Below, in pieces: positions 34,833 through 35,685 of a DNA stretch of 35,685 nucleotides; position 1 is the first letter of the stretch, and each line of letters starts with the position of its first letter. The position numbers were made by a program, and so were the translations under genes. The notes beneath the pieces were generated by a model. It searched no databases. It was not told the DNA's origin and saw nothing but the letters and a program-made list of their open reading frames with translations. Source of the stretch: an uncultured Desulfovibrionaceae bacterium (GTDB taxonomy: Bacteria > Desulfobacterota > Desulfovibrionia > Desulfovibrionales > Desulfovibrionaceae); NCBI GenBank assembly GCA_944324045.1, contig CALUUT010000062.1, positions 1-35,685 on the forward strand, given 5' to 3'.

Positions 34833-34839
34833 AAGTAAG

Positions 34840-34936
34840 CTCCATAAAAGTCCGCTGAAGTCCACAGCACTTTGGCGGGCTTCGTTTTTTTGGCAATTGT
34901 CTGTCTGTTAATGGCCGCTAATGTCCGTTGACAGCC
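34840..34936. repeat. Decamer direct repeats flanking the ssrA terminator
   Basis: Three head-to-tail ten-base units lie at 34902-34931: TGTCTGTTAA, TGGCCGCTAA, TGTCCGTTGA, with a partial fourth (CAGCC). Related units AGTCCGCTGA and AGTCCACAGC lie at 34849-34868, before the terminator T-run. Short phased repeats of this kind next to a tRNA or tmRNA 3' end resemble arm-type binding sites of tyrosine integrases. Confidence 0.5.
34857..34891 (+). terminator. Terminator of ssrA
   Basis: GAAGTCC (34857-34863) pairs with GGGCTTC (34877-34883) with one G-T pair, followed by G and seven T. Confidence 0.78.
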
Positions 34937-35016
34937 ATATTTTTATTGGGGTTACTTTTAAAATGCCTAAAAATTTTATCTGATGAAACAGTATATTATA
35001 TTAAATATTCGATAGA

Positions 35017-35063
35017 CGCCACCTCATAAAGTCCCGTAAAGTTCAAAAAACCTTGCGGGACTT
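35017..35063. repeat. Possible decayed duplicate of the ssrA 3' end and terminator
   Basis: CGCCACCTC at 35017-35025 repeats the nine bases at the ssrA 3' end (34819-34827). It is followed, as in ssrA, by ATAAA, GTCC-type bases and a hairpin: AAGTCCCG (35029-35036) pairs with CGGGACTT (35056-35063), then AGATTTTA. It could be an attachment-site remnant left by an integrated element. Confidence 0.4.
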
Positions 35064-35092
35064 AGATTTTATGTGGCCTCCACTTTACATAA

Positions 35093-35221
35093 TTCCATAA
35101 AATCACTCATTATGCCAACAAAGGACTGGCCAAGCAGTTTTACCGGCATATCACGCCTGCAAAAAAGCTGATGCAACTTTTGGGGGTGAGTCATACCCCT
35201 ACAGTGACTTCCACCAAATAA
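35093..35221 (+). pseudogene. Coding-like fragment, unrecognised
   Basis: A 42-codon open frame between two in-frame TAA stops, with no start codon at its head. It reads plausibly (AKQFYRHITPAKKLMQLLGV) and its end overlaps the stop of the minus-strand frame below. It is probably the tail of a lost gene. Family unknown. Confidence 0.28.
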
Positions 35222-35634
35222 TGGCGCCTGGACTGGTCTTCATAAGGTTAACGGCAACAAATTTTCTAGCTCCTATGCGGCAGTGAACTTGCCGCGAATC
35301 TTTATAATCTCCTTCAAAAAAATAATAATGCTCTTCCTGATTCTCTTCAGCGGTTTTCGCATGATGAAAAAGAATTCTGGAGCCTGCGGAGGATATCGGT
35401 TCTCCATTGAAAATCATCTTTTCATCCTGTATCATTTTTACAGCAAAGGAATAAAGATAACCTTGGAATTTTTCCACTGTGTTCATTGCCCTGTCTATTA
35501 TTCCATAAAATTCTTTTTGCTGAGTTTCTTCCTGTACCCCTTCTTCAATTTTGAGTTTCAGTTTGGTTTCCGCTTCTATTTTGGCAAGCTCTAAAGCCTT
35601 TGCCTTATCAGAATGCTGTCGAATGACTGTAGTG
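35199..35634 (-). pseudogene. 5'-truncated coding frame, unrecognised protein
   Basis: The minus-strand frame ending at 35199 is open well beyond its first ATG (35486). About 50 more codons upstream read like protein: a charged helical, coiled-coil-like stretch (KAKALELAKIEAETKLKLKI) leading into FYGIIDRAMNTVEKFQGYLY. The frame has no start codon before it meets the palindromic DNA at 35635-35673 and a TGA within it. The simplest reading is a gene whose 5' end was removed or displaced by an insertion. The C-terminal half has a compact mixed fold with HYYFFEGDYKDS and ARKFVAVNLMKT. I do not recognise the family. The alternative is a 95-residue gene starting at 35486. Confidence 0.45.
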
Positions 35635-35685
35635 TTGACCTCCTCCCCGCCTGAAGTCGGGGGAAGATGTCAAAATCTAATACGC
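35635..35685. mobile_element. Probable IS200/IS605-type element end, runs off window
   Basis: A 39-base imperfect palindrome spans 35635-35673: outer TTGAC/GTCAA, inner TCCCC/GGGGA, loop around GCCTGAAGTCG. Sequences of this form (TTGAC, C-rich arm, CTGAAG-like loop, G-rich arm) are typical of the subterminal hairpins at ends of IS200/IS605 elements. The transposase would lie beyond 35685, so this is not confirmed. Confidence 0.5.

Larger units (their letters stand above)
34833..35198. other. ssrA 3' flank without an intact gene
   Basis: Apart from the terminator and decamer repeats, this stretch holds an AT-rich centre (34940-35010), a second CGCCACCTC followed by a hairpin (35017-35063), and a short coding-like frame (from 35093). 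No complete gene or integrase is present. Confidence 0.5.

Noticed and set aside
34597-34896. Minus-strand ORF reading VEVAGIEPASENAP and similar
   Set aside because: It is antisense to the tmRNA 3' half. The GIEP-type peptide comes from translating the T-arm backwards and is a common false annotation.
35283-35594. Plus-strand 103-codon ORF opposite the truncated gene
   Set aside because: It is Phe-rich and lacks a ribosome-binding site; the minus-strand frame has the more natural helical and charged composition.

Overview
The window reads as a chromosome segment of a Gram-negative, anaerobic delta-proteobacterium of the Desulfovibrio type (Desulfobacterota, Desulfovibrionaceae-like). The outer membrane is shown by lpxB and a complete mla phospholipid-transport operon. 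The anaerobic, redox-rich life style is shown by a six-cluster membrane polyferredoxin, a Tat-exported DUF362 protein, an old-yellow-enzyme/dienoyl-CoA-reductase homologue and a BaiN/HI0933-type flavoprotein. The lineage guess rests on gene neighbourhoods and on the tmRNA tag ending DYDYALAA; it is inference, not a database match. Base composition is balanced in the housekeeping genes and turns clearly AT-rich in a few accessory stretches.

Layout. 1-2080: the 3' part of a Gate-domain membrane protein and lpxB. 2090-2818 (minus): a YheO-type regulator, divergent from 3092-8710, a long plus-strand run of mlaE, mlaF, mlaD, mlaC, mlaA, a dCMP deaminase and ribD. 8871-9840: an isolated AT-rich minus-strand LUD-domain gene and its AT-rich leader. 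9841-11994: polyphosphate kinase ppk1. 11995-13243: a 1.2 kb gene-free region with coding-like fragments and a minus-facing terminator. 13244-16655: aldo/keto reductase, Tat-signal DUF362 protein and a NapH/NapG-like fused polyferredoxin. 16656-17214: a second gene-poor stretch with a decayed minus-strand frame. 17215-19209: OYE/dienoyl-CoA-reductase-like flavoenzyme. 19289-21831: an HD protein translationally overlapped with a Ppx/GppA-HD protein. 21900-23624 (minus): YheT-like hydrolase followed by a DEDDh exonuclease. 23852-31115: flavoprotein, dut, argD, prmA, a MagIII-like DNA glycosylase, envC and ctpA. 31333-34276: divergent polysaccharide deacetylase, ndk and proC. 34478-34832: ssrA (tmRNA). 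34833-35685: a decayed island or attachment region ending in what looks like an IS200/IS605 end.

How the genes fit together. MlaE/F/D/C/A form a retrograde phospholipid transport system, with no MlaB seen. dCMP deaminase, dut and ndk all serve pyrimidine nucleotide pools. Ppk1 makes polyphosphate, and the Ppx/GppA-like protein, paired with an HD protein, could degrade it or (p)ppGpp-related substrates. EnvC, CtpA and the divergent deacetylase form the familiar cell-wall remodelling neighbourhood. AKR, DUF362 and the polyferredoxin probably form an uncharacterised envelope-associated redox unit. The most unusual signals are that redox cluster (with an internal Tat-like motif at the fusion point), the paired HD domains, a palindrome inside the putative dut promoter, the MagIII-type glycosylase that keeps Fe-S cysteines, and the repeat-rich, partly duplicated 3' flank of ssrA next to a gene cut by an apparent IS200/IS605 end. 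I did not find a CRISPR array, a phage module or a recognisable defence system.
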